The notes below the pieces were generated by a model, which was given only the letters and a program-made list of their open reading frames with translations, searched no databases and was not told the DNA's origin. This document shows positions 1-8,652 of a DNA stretch of 64,000 bases, piece by piece. Source of the stretch: Myxococcales bacterium (GTDB taxonomy: Bacteria; Myxococcota_A; Polyangia; Polyangiales; JADJMO01); NCBI GenBank assembly GCA_016709545.1, contig JADJMO010000002.1:434001-498000 (forward strand). The letters are read 5' to 3'. Positions within the stretch are counted from its first letter, which is position 1; each line of letters opens with the position of its first letter. The position numbers and the translations under genes were made by a program.

Positions 1-111
1 CGCTCCGACCAGCTGATGGTCCTCTGCTGGAAGTGGCTCACGCCCATCGGCGTGCTCCTCGTGCTCGGCGCGGCCGCCTGGGTGCAGTTCGTGCCAGGAG
101 GCTTCCAATGA
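1..111 (+). CDS. nuoH: NADH-quinone oxidoreductase subunit H, C-terminal end
   Basis: Only the last 36 residues are in the window. They read RSDQLMVLCWKWLTPIG and then a hydrophobic helix, which is the conserved end of NuoH, the membrane subunit that joins the peripheral arm of complex I to the proton-pumping arm at the quinone site. The stop (TGA, 109-111) overlaps the ATG of nuoI at 108, so the two are translationally coupled. The gene begins outside the window; its position before nuoI is the standard nuo order. Confidence 0.85.
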   Translation, partial: RSDQLMVLCWKWLTPIGVLLVLGAAAWVQFVPGGFQ

Positions 112-911
112 GCCACGTGGTCGACACGCTCCGCGCCCTCGGCACCACGATCCGGAACCTGTTCCGCAAGCCGACCACGGTCCAGTTCCCCGACGTCATC
201 CGGCCCCGCGCCGAGCGGTACCGCGCGAGCTTCGCGCTGCCCGACGACGAGCACGGGGAGATTGCCTGCGTCGGCTGCCTCGCCTGCGAGCGCATCTGCC
301 CCTCGCAGGTCATCAAGATGAAGTCGACCGGCAAGAAGGAGTCGCCGGTCACGGGCAAGAAGCGCCAGTACGTGGACGAGTTCACCCTCGACCTCACGGC
401 GTGCATCCAGTGCGAGCTCTGCGTGCAGGTCTGCAACAGCGACGCGATCTTCATGGTGCGCGAGCCCGAGGTGCCGGGCTTCTCCCGGGAGGATCTGGTG
501 CTCGACATCGAGCGCCTGCGGCAGAACGCCAGGGAAAAGACGGCGTCCTGGGGTCGTGGCACGGTGCTGCAGGCCATGCAGGAGGTTCCCAAGCCCCCCA
601 AGGCCGACAAGCCGGCCGCGGCGCCGAAGGCAGAGGCGGCACCGAAGGCAGAGGCCGCCCCGAAGGCAGAGGCCGCCCCGAAGGCGGAGGCCGCCCCGAA
701 GGCCGAAGCCGCCCCGAAGGCCGAAGCCGCCCCGACGCCCGAAGCCGCCCCGAAGGCCGAAGCCGCGCCGAAGGCCGAGGACGCGCCGAAGGTCGAGGCC
801 GCGCCGAAGGCCGAGGTTGCTGCAGAGCCGGCGAAGCCCGCCGAGGCGCCGAAGCCCCCGGCCGAAGAGCCCAAGGCGCCCGAGCCCGCCGCCGTGGAGG
901 AGGCGTCGTGA
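108..911 (+). CDS. nuoI: NADH-quinone oxidoreductase subunit I with long Ala/Pro/Lys tail
   Basis: NuoI carries two [4Fe-4S] clusters that pass electrons towards quinone. The 267-residue product shows CVGCLACERICP near residue 56 and CIQCELCVQVCN near 104. All eight ligand cysteines are present, but the second motif has Asn where Pro is usual. The start at 108 is chosen because it overlaps the nuoH stop and gives the usual NuoI N-terminus. The family normally ends around residue 165; here about 100 further residues consist of degenerate repeats of the type AAPKAEA, then a Pro/Glu-rich end. The tail is encoded by imperfect 15-18 bp repeats at about 600-870. Its role is unknown. It overlaps nuoJ by one base. 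Confidence 0.93.
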   Translation: MSHVVDTLRALGTTIRNLFRKPTTVQFPDVIRPRAERYRASFALPDDEHGEIACVGCLACERICPSQVIKMKSTGKKESPVTGKKRQYVDEFTLDLTACIQCELCVQVCNSDAIFMVREPEVPGFSREDLVLDIERLRQNAREKTASWGRGTVLQAMQEVPKPPKADKPAAAPKAEAAPKAEAAPKAEAAPKAEAAPKAEAAPKAEAAPTPEAAPKAEAAPKAEDAPKVEAAPKAEVAAEPAKPAEAPKPPAEEPKAPEPAAVEEAS

Positions 912-1468
912 TGAACCACATCGGCTTCTTCATCATCGCCGCCAGCGCCCTCGTGAGCGCCATCCTCGTCGTGCGGAGCCAGAACCTGATCCGCGCCGTG
1001 CTGTGGCTCGGCGTCACCCTGCTCTCGACCGCGGCCTTCTACGCGATGCTCGAGTCGTCGTTCCTCGCCGGCGTGCAGGTGCTCGTCTACGTGGGTGGCG
1101 TCGTCACCCTCATGATCTTCGGCGTGATGATCACCCGGCGGCACGAGGGCATCCTGGTGCACGCGGAGAACCACGGCTCGATGAAGGGCTTCGCCGTCGC
1201 GGGCAGCCTGTTCGCCGTGGTGGCCTTCGCGATCCGCGCGACCGACGGCCTGGACCGAGAGCGGCCGTTCACCCCGCTCACCACCAAGGACCTCGGGCGC
1301 GAGCTGCTCCAGACCCACGTGCTCGCCTTCGAGGTCGTGTCGTTCCTCCTCCTCGCGGCGATCATCGGGGCCATCGTCATCGCCCGCAAGCGCGACCCGG
1401 TCGAGAAGCCGGCGGCGCTGCCCGCGCCCCACGCCACGCCGAGCGCCACCAAGGAGGCGCACCCGTGA
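911..1468 (+). CDS. nuoJ: NADH-quinone oxidoreductase subunit J
   Basis: Membrane subunit of the complex I proton arm, 185 residues. The product opens with a hydrophobic helix, continues with SQNLIRAVLWLGVTLL and VQVLVYVGGVVTLMIFGVM, the conserved NuoJ core with its pi-bulge helix, and ends in a short Pro/Ala-rich cytoplasmic tail. ATG at 911 shares its first base with the nuoI stop, and the gene ends overlapping the GTG of nuoK by four bases, so it sits in the nuo operon without gaps. Confidence 0.93.
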   Translation: MNHIGFFIIAASALVSAILVVRSQNLIRAVLWLGVTLLSTAAFYAMLESSFLAGVQVLVYVGGVVTLMIFGVMITRRHEGILVHAENHGSMKGFAVAGSLFAVVAFAIRATDGLDRERPFTPLTTKDLGRELLQTHVLAFEVVSFLLLAAIIGAIVIARKRDPVEKPAALPAPHATPSATKEAHP

Positions 1469-1765
1469 CCCTCTCCACCTGTCTCCTCCTCGCGACCGCG
1501 CTCTTCTGCATCGGCGTGTACGGCGTGCTCACGCGCCGCCAGGCCATCGCGGTCATGCTCTCGGTCGAGCTCATGGCCAACGCCAGCAACATGGTGTTCG
1601 TCGCGTTCAGCCGCTTCCGCGGCGGCGCGACCGGCCCCATCTTCGCCATCTTCTCGCTCGCCATCACGGTCGCCGAGGTCGCGGTCGGCCTCGGCGCTCG
1701 TCATCCTCCTCTACCGGCGCTTCGCCGAGACGCGCCTCGACCACGCGCGGGAGATGAGCCAGTGA
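1465..1765 (+). CDS. nuoK: NADH-quinone oxidoreductase subunit K, frameshifted
   Basis: Small three-helix subunit of the complex I membrane arm. GTG at 1465 overlaps the nuoJ stop. The frame reads a good NuoK, including AIAVMLSVELMANASN with the membrane glutamate and then ITVAEVAVGL, after which it derails at about 1691-1695. Removing one G from the GG at 1693-1694 restores GLALVILLYRRF and a normal end at the TGA at 1763-1765, about 100 residues in all and overlapping the GTG of nuoL. As it stands, the nuoK frame runs on into nuoL with no stop. A sequencing insertion is more likely than a real NuoK-NuoL fusion, because the corrected end fits the family and the operon overlap exactly. Confidence 0.85.
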
Positions 1766-3573
1766 CCCCCGCCCTCGAGCTCGCGCTCACGGCCATCGTG
1801 GCCCCCGCCGCGGCCGCGCTGTTCCTCGCCATCTTCTACCCGCTGCGCAACCGCGGCTGGCCCGCCGCGCTGATCACCATCGCCGGCTCGACCACCGCCC
1901 TCGTCGCCGCGATCCGGCTGCTGCTCGACCGTATGCACCACGAGGCGCCCGACATCTGGGTGGCCCCCTGGCTCCGCGCCGGCGGCCGCACGATCGCCGA
2001 GGTGGGTCTGCGCGCCGACGGCATCTCCGCCTCGATGCTGGTGGTCGTCACGCTGGTCGCGCTGATGGTCCAGGTGTTCTCGGTCGGCTACATGCACGAC
2101 GAGGAGCCGCCGGCCTACGGCCGCTACTTCACCTACCACGCGCTGTTCCTGCTCAGCATGAACCTGCTCGTGATCGCCCCCAACCTGCTGCAGCTGTTCG
2201 CGGGGTGGGAGCTCGTCGGCGTCACGAGCTACCTCCTGATCGGCTTCTACTTCAAGAAGCCGAGCGCCGCGCGCGCCGCGGTCAAGGCGTTCTGGGTCAC
2301 CAAGTTCGCCGACATGGGGCTCCTGTTCGGCCTCCTCGTCCTGTTCGTCGCGACCGGGGATTTCGGCTTCGAATCGCGCCTGTCGCCCGGCGTCGCCACC
2401 GCCTGCACGCTGCTCTTCTTCCTCGCGGTGGTCGGCAAGTCGGCGCAGTTCCCGCTGCACGTGTGGCTCCCCGACGCGATGGAGGGCCCGACCCCGGTCT
2501 CGGCGCTCCTGCACGCCGCCACCATGGTCGCCGCCGGCGTGTTCCTCGTCGTGCGCGCGCACCCGCTGTTCGCGCAGGCCCCCACCACCCAGACGGTCAT
2601 GCTGGTCGTCGGCTCGGGCACCGCGCTGTTCGCCGCGTGCCTCGCCCTCGTGCAGACCGACATCAAGAAGGTGCTCGCCTATTCGACCTGTTCGCAGCTC
2701 GGGTACATGGTCGCGGCGCTCGGCGCGGGCTCGCTGCTCGGTGGGTTCTTCCACCTCACGACCCACGCCTTCTTCAAGGCGCTCCTGTTCCTCGCCGCCG
2801 GCAGCGCGATCCACGCGGTGCACAGCAACGAGATCAAGGACATGGGCGGCCTCGCTCGCAAGATGCCGCTGACCGGCGCCGCCTTCGTCATCGGCTCGCT
2901 GGCCCTCGCCGGCATCCCCGGCCTGTCCGGCTTCTTCAGCAAGGACCTCGTGCTCGAGGCGGTCGAGGGCAAGCTCGGCTCGATCCCCTGGGCGATGCTC
3001 CTCGCGACCGCGTTCCTCACCGCGTTCTACATGGGCCGCGTCGTCGTGGTCGCGTTCTTCGGCGCCCCCTCGGGCGACAAGGCCGCCCACGCGCACGAGG
3101 CCGGCTGGTCGATGCGTCTGCCGCTGATCGTCCTCGCCACGCTGTCGCTGGTCGGCGGCGTATTCACGAGCACGTTCGCGAAGCTGCACCACGAGCCCTA
3201 CCACTTCCACATGGGCCTCGGCCCGATCCTCGCGGCGGTGCTCGCCGTCGCCGGGTTCGGCCTCGCCTACCAGATCTTCGGCAAGGACCGCGCGGCCCAG
3301 CCCGGCCCGATGGTCGCGATCGAGAAGCTCGCCAAGGGCGCGGCGGTCAACAAGTTCTACGAGGCGGCGTTCCACCGGGTCACCCTGGTCCTCGCCGACT
3401 TCCTCGCGTTCATCGACCGCTACGTGGTCGACGGGTTCATCAACATCCTCGGGTACGGCACGCTCGTCGCGGGTCGTCGCTCGCGGCCTCTCCAGACCGG
3501 CCTCGTCCCGGACTACGTGCTCGCCGTGGTCCTCGGGGTCGTCGGTCTCGCAGCTTGGGCGGTGTGGCGATGA
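1762..3573 (+). CDS. nuoL: NADH-quinone oxidoreductase subunit L
   Basis: The largest antiporter-like proton-pumping subunit of complex I, 603 residues, normal for the family. The Proton_antipo_M core is clear: LFAGWELVGVTSYLLIGF near residue 150, VWLPDAMEGPTPVSALLHAA near 235, and KKVLAYSTCSQLGYM near 305, followed by GIPGLSGFFSKD. The start is GTG 1762, which overlaps the corrected nuoK stop. The last residues pass into the nuoM ATG with a four-base overlap. Confidence 0.95.
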   Translation: MTPALELALTAIVAPAAAALFLAIFYPLRNRGWPAALITIAGSTTALVAAIRLLLDRMHHEAPDIWVAPWLRAGGRTIAEVGLRADGISASMLVVVTLVALMVQVFSVGYMHDEEPPAYGRYFTYHALFLLSMNLLVIAPNLLQLFAGWELVGVTSYLLIGFYFKKPSAARAAVKAFWVTKFADMGLLFGLLVLFVATGDFGFESRLSPGVATACTLLFFLAVVGKSAQFPLHVWLPDAMEGPTPVSALLHAATMVAAGVFLVVRAHPLFAQAPTTQTVMLVVGSGTALFAACLALVQTDIKKVLAYSTCSQLGYMVAALGAGSLLGGFFHLTTHAFFKALLFLAAGSAIHAVHSNEIKDMGGLARKMPLTGAAFVIGSLALAGIPGLSGFFSKDLVLEAVEGKLGSIPWAMLLATAFLTAFYMGRVVVVAFFGAPSGDKAAHAHEAGWSMRLPLIVLATLSLVGGVFTSTFAKLHHEPYHFHMGLGPILAAVLAVAGFGLAYQIFGKDRAAQPGPMVAIEKLAKGAAVNKFYEAAFHRVTLVLADFLAFIDRYVVDGFINILGYGTLVAGRRSRPLQTGLVPDYVLAVVLGVVGLAAWAVWR

Positions 3574-5114
3574 AGGATCATCTGCTCTCCCTGATCGTCG
3601 CGGCGCCTGCGCTCGCGGCCTTCATCGTGCTGTTCCTCCCGGCCGCCGAGCGGGTGGCCATCCGGGTCGTCTCGCTGGTCGGCGCGGCCGTCGCCCTGGC
3701 CCTCAGCGTCGTCGCGCTGGTCACCTACGACTCCGCACGGTCCGGCCTGCAGCGCGTCGAGGACTACCCCGTCGTGCCCTCGATGGGCGTGCACCTGCGG
3801 CTCGCGCAGGACGGCTGGACCGGCCCGCTCTTGCTGCTCACCGGCGTCATCATCTTCGCCGGCGTGCTCGCGAGCTGGTCGCTGAACAAGCGCGACAAGG
3901 AGTACTTCTTCCTCCTGCTCATCCTCGTCGCCGGCGTGTTCGGCGTCTTCGTCTCGCAGGATCTGCTGATCTTCTTCCTGTTCTACGAGATCGCCGTGCT
4001 GCCGATGTACCTGCTCATCGGCATCTGGGGCGCGAGCCACGCGGTGCCCCCCAAGGGCCCCTTCGCGGCGGCCTGGAAGCTCTTCGCGGTCGGCGACAAG
4101 CAGTACGCGGCGATGAAGCTCACGCTGATGCTGCTCGTCGGCTCGGCAGCCATCCTGGTCGCCGTGTTCGCGCTCTACCAGGCCTCGGGCGGGACGAGCT
4201 TCGACCTCACCCACCTCGCCGCGACCAAATACGACCGCACCACGCAGATCATCGTCTTCCCCCTGATCTGGCTGGGCTTCGGCACCCTCGCTGGCGTCTT
4301 CCCGTTCCACACCTGGTCGCCCGACGGCCACGCCTCCGCGCCCACCGCGGTCTCGATGCTCCACGCCGGCGTGCTCATGAAGCTCGGCGCGTTCGGCGTC
4401 ATGCGCGTCGGCATGGTGCTCCTGCCCGAGGGCACCGCGTACTGGGTGCCCGTCGTCGGCACGGTCGCCGCGATCAACGTGCTCTACGGCGCGTTCTGCG
4501 CGATGAGCCAGACCGACCTCAAGTACATCATCGCCTACAGCTCGGTGAGCCACATGGGCGTCGTGATGCTCGGCGCCGCCACCCTCACCCCCGCCGGCTG
4601 GAACGGCGCGGTGTTCCAGATGGTCGCGCACGGCATCATGACCGGCCTGTTCTTCGCCCTCGTCGGCCTCGTCTACGAGCGCGCCCACACCCGCGCGATC
4701 CACAAGATGGGCGGGTTCGCCCGCGTGATGCCCGGCGTCGCCGCCTTCTTCACGCTCGCGTGCCTGTCTTCGCTCGGCCTTCCCGGCACCGCCGGGTTCG
4801 TCTCCGAGTTCGTGGTGTTCCTCGGCGCCTGGAAGAGCGGCCACTTCTACTGGACCATCGCCGGCGTCCTCGGCGCGTTCGTCACCGCGATCTACGTGCT
4901 CCGCGCGACCCGCGCGATCTTCTGGGGCCCGGGGCCGACCGAGGAGTTCCACGAGCTCTCCGACGCCCGCCACACCGAGTGGGGCGCGCTCGTCATCCTC
5001 GGCACCTGCCTCGTGCTGCTCGGCGTGTGGCCGCGCCTCGTCCTCGACGCCATCGACGTCGGCAGCTCGACCCACCTGCCCGCTGCCCTCGCCGCGATGG
5101 GAGGCAAGCCGTGA
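3570..5114 (+). CDS. nuoM: NADH-quinone oxidoreductase subunit M
   Basis: Second antiporter-like pumping subunit of complex I, 514 residues. Seen in order: an N-terminal hydrophobic region, LIFFLFYEIAVLPMYLLIGIWG with the conserved membrane glutamate, SPDGHASAPTAVSMLHAGV near residue 248, LKYIIAYSSVSHMG near 310, and GLPGTAGFVSEF. ATG 3570 overlaps the nuoL TGA, and the stop overlaps the GTG of nuoN. Confidence 0.95.
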   Translation: MKDHLLSLIVAAPALAAFIVLFLPAAERVAIRVVSLVGAAVALALSVVALVTYDSARSGLQRVEDYPVVPSMGVHLRLAQDGWTGPLLLLTGVIIFAGVLASWSLNKRDKEYFFLLLILVAGVFGVFVSQDLLIFFLFYEIAVLPMYLLIGIWGASHAVPPKGPFAAAWKLFAVGDKQYAAMKLTLMLLVGSAAILVAVFALYQASGGTSFDLTHLAATKYDRTTQIIVFPLIWLGFGTLAGVFPFHTWSPDGHASAPTAVSMLHAGVLMKLGAFGVMRVGMVLLPEGTAYWVPVVGTVAAINVLYGAFCAMSQTDLKYIIAYSSVSHMGVVMLGAATLTPAGWNGAVFQMVAHGIMTGLFFALVGLVYERAHTRAIHKMGGFARVMPGVAAFFTLACLSSLGLPGTAGFVSEFVVFLGAWKSGHFYWTIAGVLGAFVTAIYVLRATRAIFWGPGPTEEFHELSDARHTEWGALVILGTCLVLLGVWPRLVLDAIDVGSSTHLPAALAAMGGKP

Positions 5115-6589
5115 ACGACCTCGTCACCCTCTGGGTCCCGCTCGCGGTGCTCGGGCTCGGCGTGCTGCTCCTGCTCGTCGACGTCCTGACCCCGCCGAAG
5201 AAGGCTGCCCAGGCCGACGTGGGCTGGCTCGTCGCGGTCGGCCTGCTCGTCATCTTCGGCGCCACGTTCCTGGTCGACGTGCAGGGCGTGGCCGCGTACG
5301 GCGCGTACCGCACCGGCCCGTGGGCGCTCTTCTTCCAGCGCCTGTTCCTCGTCGCCGGCGCGCTCGCGGCGTTCGGCGGCGTCGAGGACGTGCAGAAGCG
5401 CACCCCCGGCCGCCAGGGCGAATACTGGCTCATGATGCTTTTCTCGCTGTCGGGCATGGTGCTCGTCCCCGGCGCGCAGAACCTCCTCTTGGTGGTCGTC
5501 GCGTTCGAGCTCATGAGCATCCCGCTCTACGTGCTCGCCGCCCACGGCAAGACCGACCCGGACGAGGCCAGCGCCAAGGGCAACGCGGCCGAGGCCGCGG
5601 TGAAGCTCTACTTCGTCGGCGCGCTGAGCACGGCGTTCACGCTGTTCGGCCTCGGCCTGCTCACGGGCCTGACGGGCACGACCGAGCTCGCACGCATCGG
5701 CGCCGCGCCGCTGCAGCCGCTCGCCGCCCTCGGGCTGCTCTTCGTGCTCGGCGGCCTCGGCTACAAGATCGGCATGGTGCCCTTCCACATGTGGGTGCCG
5801 GACACCTACCAGGGCGCGCGCGCGCCGTTCGTGGCGTTCCTCTCGGTCGCGCCCAAGGCCGCCGGCCTCGCCGTGATCGCCGGGATCTTCGCCTTCGGCA
5901 TGCAGACGCAGAAGTCGCTGTGGGTCGGGCCGCTCGGCATGGCCGCGTTCCTCTCGATGGCGATCGGCAACCTGCTCGCCGTGACCCAGTCGGACACGCG
6001 CCGCCTCCTCGGCTACTCGGGCGTCGCGCAGATGGGCTACGTGCTCATCGCGCTCGCCACCGGCGAGGAGTTCGGCCTCGCGATGGTGCTGTTCTTCCTG
6101 GTGGCCTACCTCTTCACCAACCTCGGCGCGTTCCTCGTGGTGCACGCCAACGCCGAGGCCGGCGCGGGCTTCGAGGTCGACGGCCTCGCGGGCCTCTCGC
6201 GCCGCGCGCCCAAGCTGGCCCTCGCGCTCGCCTGCTTCCTGCTCTCGCTCGCCGGCATCCCGTTCGTGGTCGGGTTCTGGGCCAAGCTCTACGTGCTGCT
6301 CGCCGCGTACCGCGCCGGGCTCGTGTCGCTGGTGGTCGCCGGCGTCGTGCTCGCGGTCATCGGGCTCTTCTACTACCTGCGCCTGCTGCGCGCGGCGTAC
6401 ATGACGGAGCCCACGGTGAGTCGACCCGACGAGCGCTTCGGCGGTCCGGCCCTCGGCCTCGCGATCGCGTTGTGCGTGGTCGCGGTGGTCGGCCTCGGCC
6501 TCTTCCCGAAGCCGCTGCTCGACGCCGCCACGCGCGCCAGCCACGACCTCGGGGTGCCCGCCGCGGCGCCGCACGTCGGCGCCCGCTAA
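5111..6589 (+). CDS. nuoN: NADH-quinone oxidoreductase subunit N
   Basis: Third antiporter-like pumping subunit and last gene of the nuo operon, 492 residues. Family landmarks are LLLVVVAFELMSIPLYVLA near residue 130, FHMWVPDTYQGARAPFVAFL near 225 and RRLLGYSGVAQMGYVLIAL near 297. The start is GTG at 5111, overlapping the nuoM stop. It ends tail-to-tail with the cupin gene on the other strand, overlapping by four bases, so there is no room for an intergenic terminator. Confidence 0.95.
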   Translation: MNDLVTLWVPLAVLGLGVLLLLVDVLTPPKKAAQADVGWLVAVGLLVIFGATFLVDVQGVAAYGAYRTGPWALFFQRLFLVAGALAAFGGVEDVQKRTPGRQGEYWLMMLFSLSGMVLVPGAQNLLLVVVAFELMSIPLYVLAAHGKTDPDEASAKGNAAEAAVKLYFVGALSTAFTLFGLGLLTGLTGTTELARIGAAPLQPLAALGLLFVLGGLGYKIGMVPFHMWVPDTYQGARAPFVAFLSVAPKAAGLAVIAGIFAFGMQTQKSLWVGPLGMAAFLSMAIGNLLAVTQSDTRRLLGYSGVAQMGYVLIALATGEEFGLAMVLFFLVAYLFTNLGAFLVVHANAEAGAGFEVDGLAGLSRRAPKLALALACFLLSLAGIPFVVGFWAKLYVLLAAYRAGLVSLVVAGVVLAVIGLFYYLRLLRAAYMTEPTVSRPDERFGGPALGLAIALCVVAVVGLGLFPKPLLDAATRASHDLGVPAAAPHVGAR

Positions 6590-7011
6590 CGCACGGGGGT
6601 CACGTCGGCGTCTGCGTCGCTGCGGGCGCGGAACCACCCGGCGATCCCCTCCATCTGCGGCTCGAAGTCCCCAGGCACCGAGAGGTTCAGGACGCCGGCG
6701 CGCGCGTCCGTGCGGTTCTCGAAGTCGTGGGTGAGCCCGCCGGGCACGAGGACGAACGCGCCCTTCTCCGCGTCGACCCAGCGGTCGCCGAGGAAGATGC
6801 TCATGGTGCCCTCGAGCACGTAGAACACGTCGTCCTCCTCGTGAACGTGCGCGCCCGGACCTCTCGTGTTCGGGTCGAGCCACCACTCCGAGATCGAGTA
6901 GCGCTCGCGGGTCTCGGCGCCGTCGGCCTTGAACACGCTCGCCACGCGTCCCATCGGATAGGCCCGCCCGCCGCCGGGCGGGAGGTGGATCGGTGTCCTC
7001 GGCTTCGACAT
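6586..7011 (-). CDS. cupin-domain protein
   Basis: A single small cupin of 141 residues with no signal peptide, so probably cytoplasmic. Cupin motif 1 is GAHVHEEDDVFYVLEGTM (two His and a Glu as metal ligands) near residue 54, and motif 2 is GAFVLVPGGLTHDFEN near residue 83. Such proteins are small dioxygenases, isomerases or sensory binding proteins; the substrate cannot be told. The gene stands alone, pointing towards the nuo operon end. A perfect palindromic operator-like site lies 14 bp upstream of the ATG (7025-7048). Confidence 0.8.
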   Translation of the reverse strand: MSKPRTPIHLPPGGGRAYPMGRVASVFKADGAETRERYSISEWWLDPNTRGPGAHVHEEDDVFYVLEGTMSIFLGDRWVDAEKGAFVLVPGGLTHDFENRTDARAGVLNLSVPGDFEPQMEGIAGWFRARSDADADVTPVR

Positions 7012-7024
7012 GGGTCCTCCGGAT

Positions 7025-7048
7025 CTAGTTAACTGTTGGGTTAACTAG
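7025..7048. promoter_or_regulatory. inverted repeat, candidate operator of the cupin gene
   Basis: Two perfect 9-bp arms, CTAGTTAAC and GTTAACTAG, are separated by six bases. The site is AT-rich in a very GC-rich neighbourhood and sits 14-37 bp upstream of the cupin ATG, where it would cover the core promoter. The symmetry fits a dimeric repressor (MarR or TetR type). No such regulator gene is adjacent. Confidence 0.5.
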
Positions 7049-7121
7049 TATGCCGGCGGGTCGTCAAGACCTTCCGTCTCGATCGCGGCGGGTGCTGCCC
7101 GGGCGCGCGCGGCGTCGCTAT

Positions 7122-7135
7122 CCTCGTTCGCGAGG
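7122..7135 (+). promoter_or_regulatory. UUCG hairpin overlapping the ribosome binding site of the 7144 gene
   Basis: CCTCG, loop TTCG, CGAGG. The right arm is itself the Shine-Dalgarno (GAGGGAC, eight bases before the ATG at 7144), so in RNA this very stable tetraloop would hide the ribosome site. It may be chance in GC-rich DNA. Confidence 0.3.
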
Positions 7136-7143
7136 GACACACC

Positions 7144-7944
7144 ATGTTCGTCGATCGCACGCGGTTCTTGACGCTGGTGACGACCATCGCGGCGGGGGCG
7201 TGTTCGCCGTCGCCCGGACCCCAGGCGAAAGGCCCCGAGGCGGCGCCCTCGAGTGCCCCTTCGGGTCCGCCGACGGGCGCCCCGACCGGTGCACCGAGCG
7301 CCTCCACGACCACCGAGGCGCCGCCCACGGAGGCGCCGCCGACGAGCGGAGGCACGGCGAGCGAGGTCGACAAGCTCGTCGAGTGTGGCGACCACGCCTT
7401 CGGCCCCTGCGGCGAGGGCGGCCAGCTCGACGGCCACTGCCGCAACGCCGCGAGCGGACTCGGCGGGATGCAGCTCACCGTGTACTTCACCTGCGCCAAG
7501 CTCAAGCTGCCCGCCGCGACCAAGCTCGCCACGACCTGCGAGGACGCGGGGCGCAAGTGCGGCAAGGCGCGGCTCGCGTGCGAGGCGCTCGACGCGAAGG
7601 TCAACGCCTGCCAGAAGAAGGTCGACGCCGACTGCGCCGCCTCGCCCGCCGTCGTGGCCGAGCAGGAGTGCTGGAAGAAGTGCCTCGAGACCGGGCCCAA
7701 GCCGGCCACGCTGAAGTCGCTCGAGGCCTGCACCAAGAAGTGCGGCGAGATCGAGACGGCCCAGAAGAGCTGTGTGGATGCGCGGCGCGCGAAGGACTGC
7801 AAACCGCTGAAGGACAAGGCCGACGCCTGCCACACGGGCGCGTCCGCCGACTGCAACCTCGCGTCGTGCGGGAAGGAGCTCATGAAAGCCTGCCTCGCCG
7901 CGTACAAGGTGTTCGACCAGTGCGCCACCAAGGCCAAGGGGTAG
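7144..7944 (+). CDS. secreted Cys-rich lipoprotein
   Basis: 266 residues. A signal peptide ends in a lipobox-like TIAAGAC (Cys 20), followed by a Pro/Ser/Thr/Ala-rich linker to about residue 75. The C-terminal region of about 190 residues has roughly 20 cysteines, often in CxxxC pairs separated by Lys/Ala-rich helices (for example CWKKCLE and CTKKCGE), suggesting a disulphide-bonded helical array on the cell surface. No known domain is recognised. This kind of protein is common in myxobacteria. Confidence 0.75.
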   Translation: MFVDRTRFLTLVTTIAAGACSPSPGPQAKGPEAAPSSAPSGPPTGAPTGAPSASTTTEAPPTEAPPTSGGTASEVDKLVECGDHAFGPCGEGGQLDGHCRNAASGLGGMQLTVYFTCAKLKLPAATKLATTCEDAGRKCGKARLACEALDAKVNACQKKVDADCAASPAVVAEQECWKKCLETGPKPATLKSLEACTKKCGEIETAQKSCVDARRAKDCKPLKDKADACHTGASADCNLASCGKELMKACLAAYKVFDQCATKAKG

Positions 7945-7957
7945 CGCGCGCGTCTCG

Positions 7958-8617
7958 TCAGGCGGGCGCTTCGTCGGGCGTCAGGAGCCCGTGCCGTCGC
8001 CACCCCACGCGCCCGAGCCACGTGTGGGCCACCTGGACCGGCGCTCCCTCGAGGGGCGCGGCCGGTCGACCGCGGAACCCATCGCACCAGGGCGCGGACG
8101 AGCACGGGTCGAGCCTCGTCGGGACGCGGACCTGGTGCTTCTTGAAGTTGAAGAGCACGTAGGCGAGCGCGAACCGGACCTCGCGGGGCGTGCGCAGCGC
8201 GCGCGTGTGGTAGCGGTCGTCGAGCACGCGGCCCTGGCGACCACAGGCGCGGTTGATGCCGCGCGCGAGGCGAACGCCGAGCGAGCGCGCCCCCTTGCAC
8301 AGCCCCGCCGAATCGCTCGCCTCGACCAGGAGGTGCACGTGGTTGTCCTGCACCGAGAAGTGCACCACGCGGAACGCGGCGCTCTGCGACGCGCGCAGCG
8401 CGGCGACGACCGCCGGGAAGATCTCCATCGAGCGGAGCGAGGGGAGCCCTGACATGCACCGCAGCGTGAGGTGCACCGGTGCCCAGCCGACGTGCGGCGG
8501 CCGCGGGCGGTGGGGGACGAGCGGCCGCGGCGCGATGCGCCGACGGCCGGCGCCGCGGCGACGCCCTCCCCACCCGGAGGTGCGCGGAAGCTCGAGCTGC
8601 GCGGTCTGTCTGGCCAC
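7958..8617 (-). CDS. REP-associated tyrosine transposase (Y1_Tnp family), copy 1
   Basis: A RAYT-like single-strand transposase of 219 residues. It opens with a basic segment (GWGGRRRGAGR), then WAPVHLTLR, and the metal-binding histidine pair in FSVQDNHVHLLVEA near residue 110. The tyrosine that attacks DNA should be in the following helices (for example YHTRALRTPREVRF). The GTG start at 8617 is chosen because the same VxRxxxxQLEL start occurs in the second copy (30611-31278) and because a promoter conserved between the copies ends 7 bp upstream. Such genes mobilise or maintain short palindromic REP sequences and are usually single copies kept by the host. Confidence 0.8.
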   Translation of the reverse strand: MARQTAQLELPRTSGWGGRRRGAGRRRIAPRPLVPHRPRPPHVGWAPVHLTLRCMSGLPSLRSMEIFPAVVAALRASQSAAFRVVHFSVQDNHVHLLVEASDSAGLCKGARSLGVRLARGINRACGRQGRVLDDRYHTRALRTPREVRFALAYVLFNFKKHQVRVPTRLDPCSSAPWCDGFRGRPAAPLEGAPVQVAHTWLGRVGWRRHGLLTPDEAPA

Positions 8618-8624
8618 TTGATTG

Positions 8625-8652
8625 AGCGTAGTTGCTGGGTGACGGACGTCAA
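8625..8652 (-). promoter_or_regulatory. promoter of RAYT copy 1
   Basis: On the minus strand TTGACG, a 16-bp spacer, then TACGCT, followed after CAATCAA by the GTG start. The -10, the downstream bases and most of the -35 are conserved in the otherwise diverged upstream region of copy 2 (31286-31313). Transcription would start at or next to the GTG, so the messenger is probably leaderless. Confidence 0.6.

Noticed and set aside
585..880. Pro/Ser-rich antisense frames across the nuoI tail
   Set aside because: They arise from the repeated codons of the tail; no start signal or family.
38..1462. Long minus-strand frame opposite nuoI-nuoJ
   Set aside because: Its His/Arg/Gly/Ala composition is the antisense reading of GC-rich genes; the plus strand carries clear Nuo proteins.
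1465..3573. A natural NuoK-NuoL fusion protein
   Set aside because: Removing one G restores a normal NuoK end and a four-base overlap with nuoL; the fused linker is Arg/Pro-rich and unlike either family.
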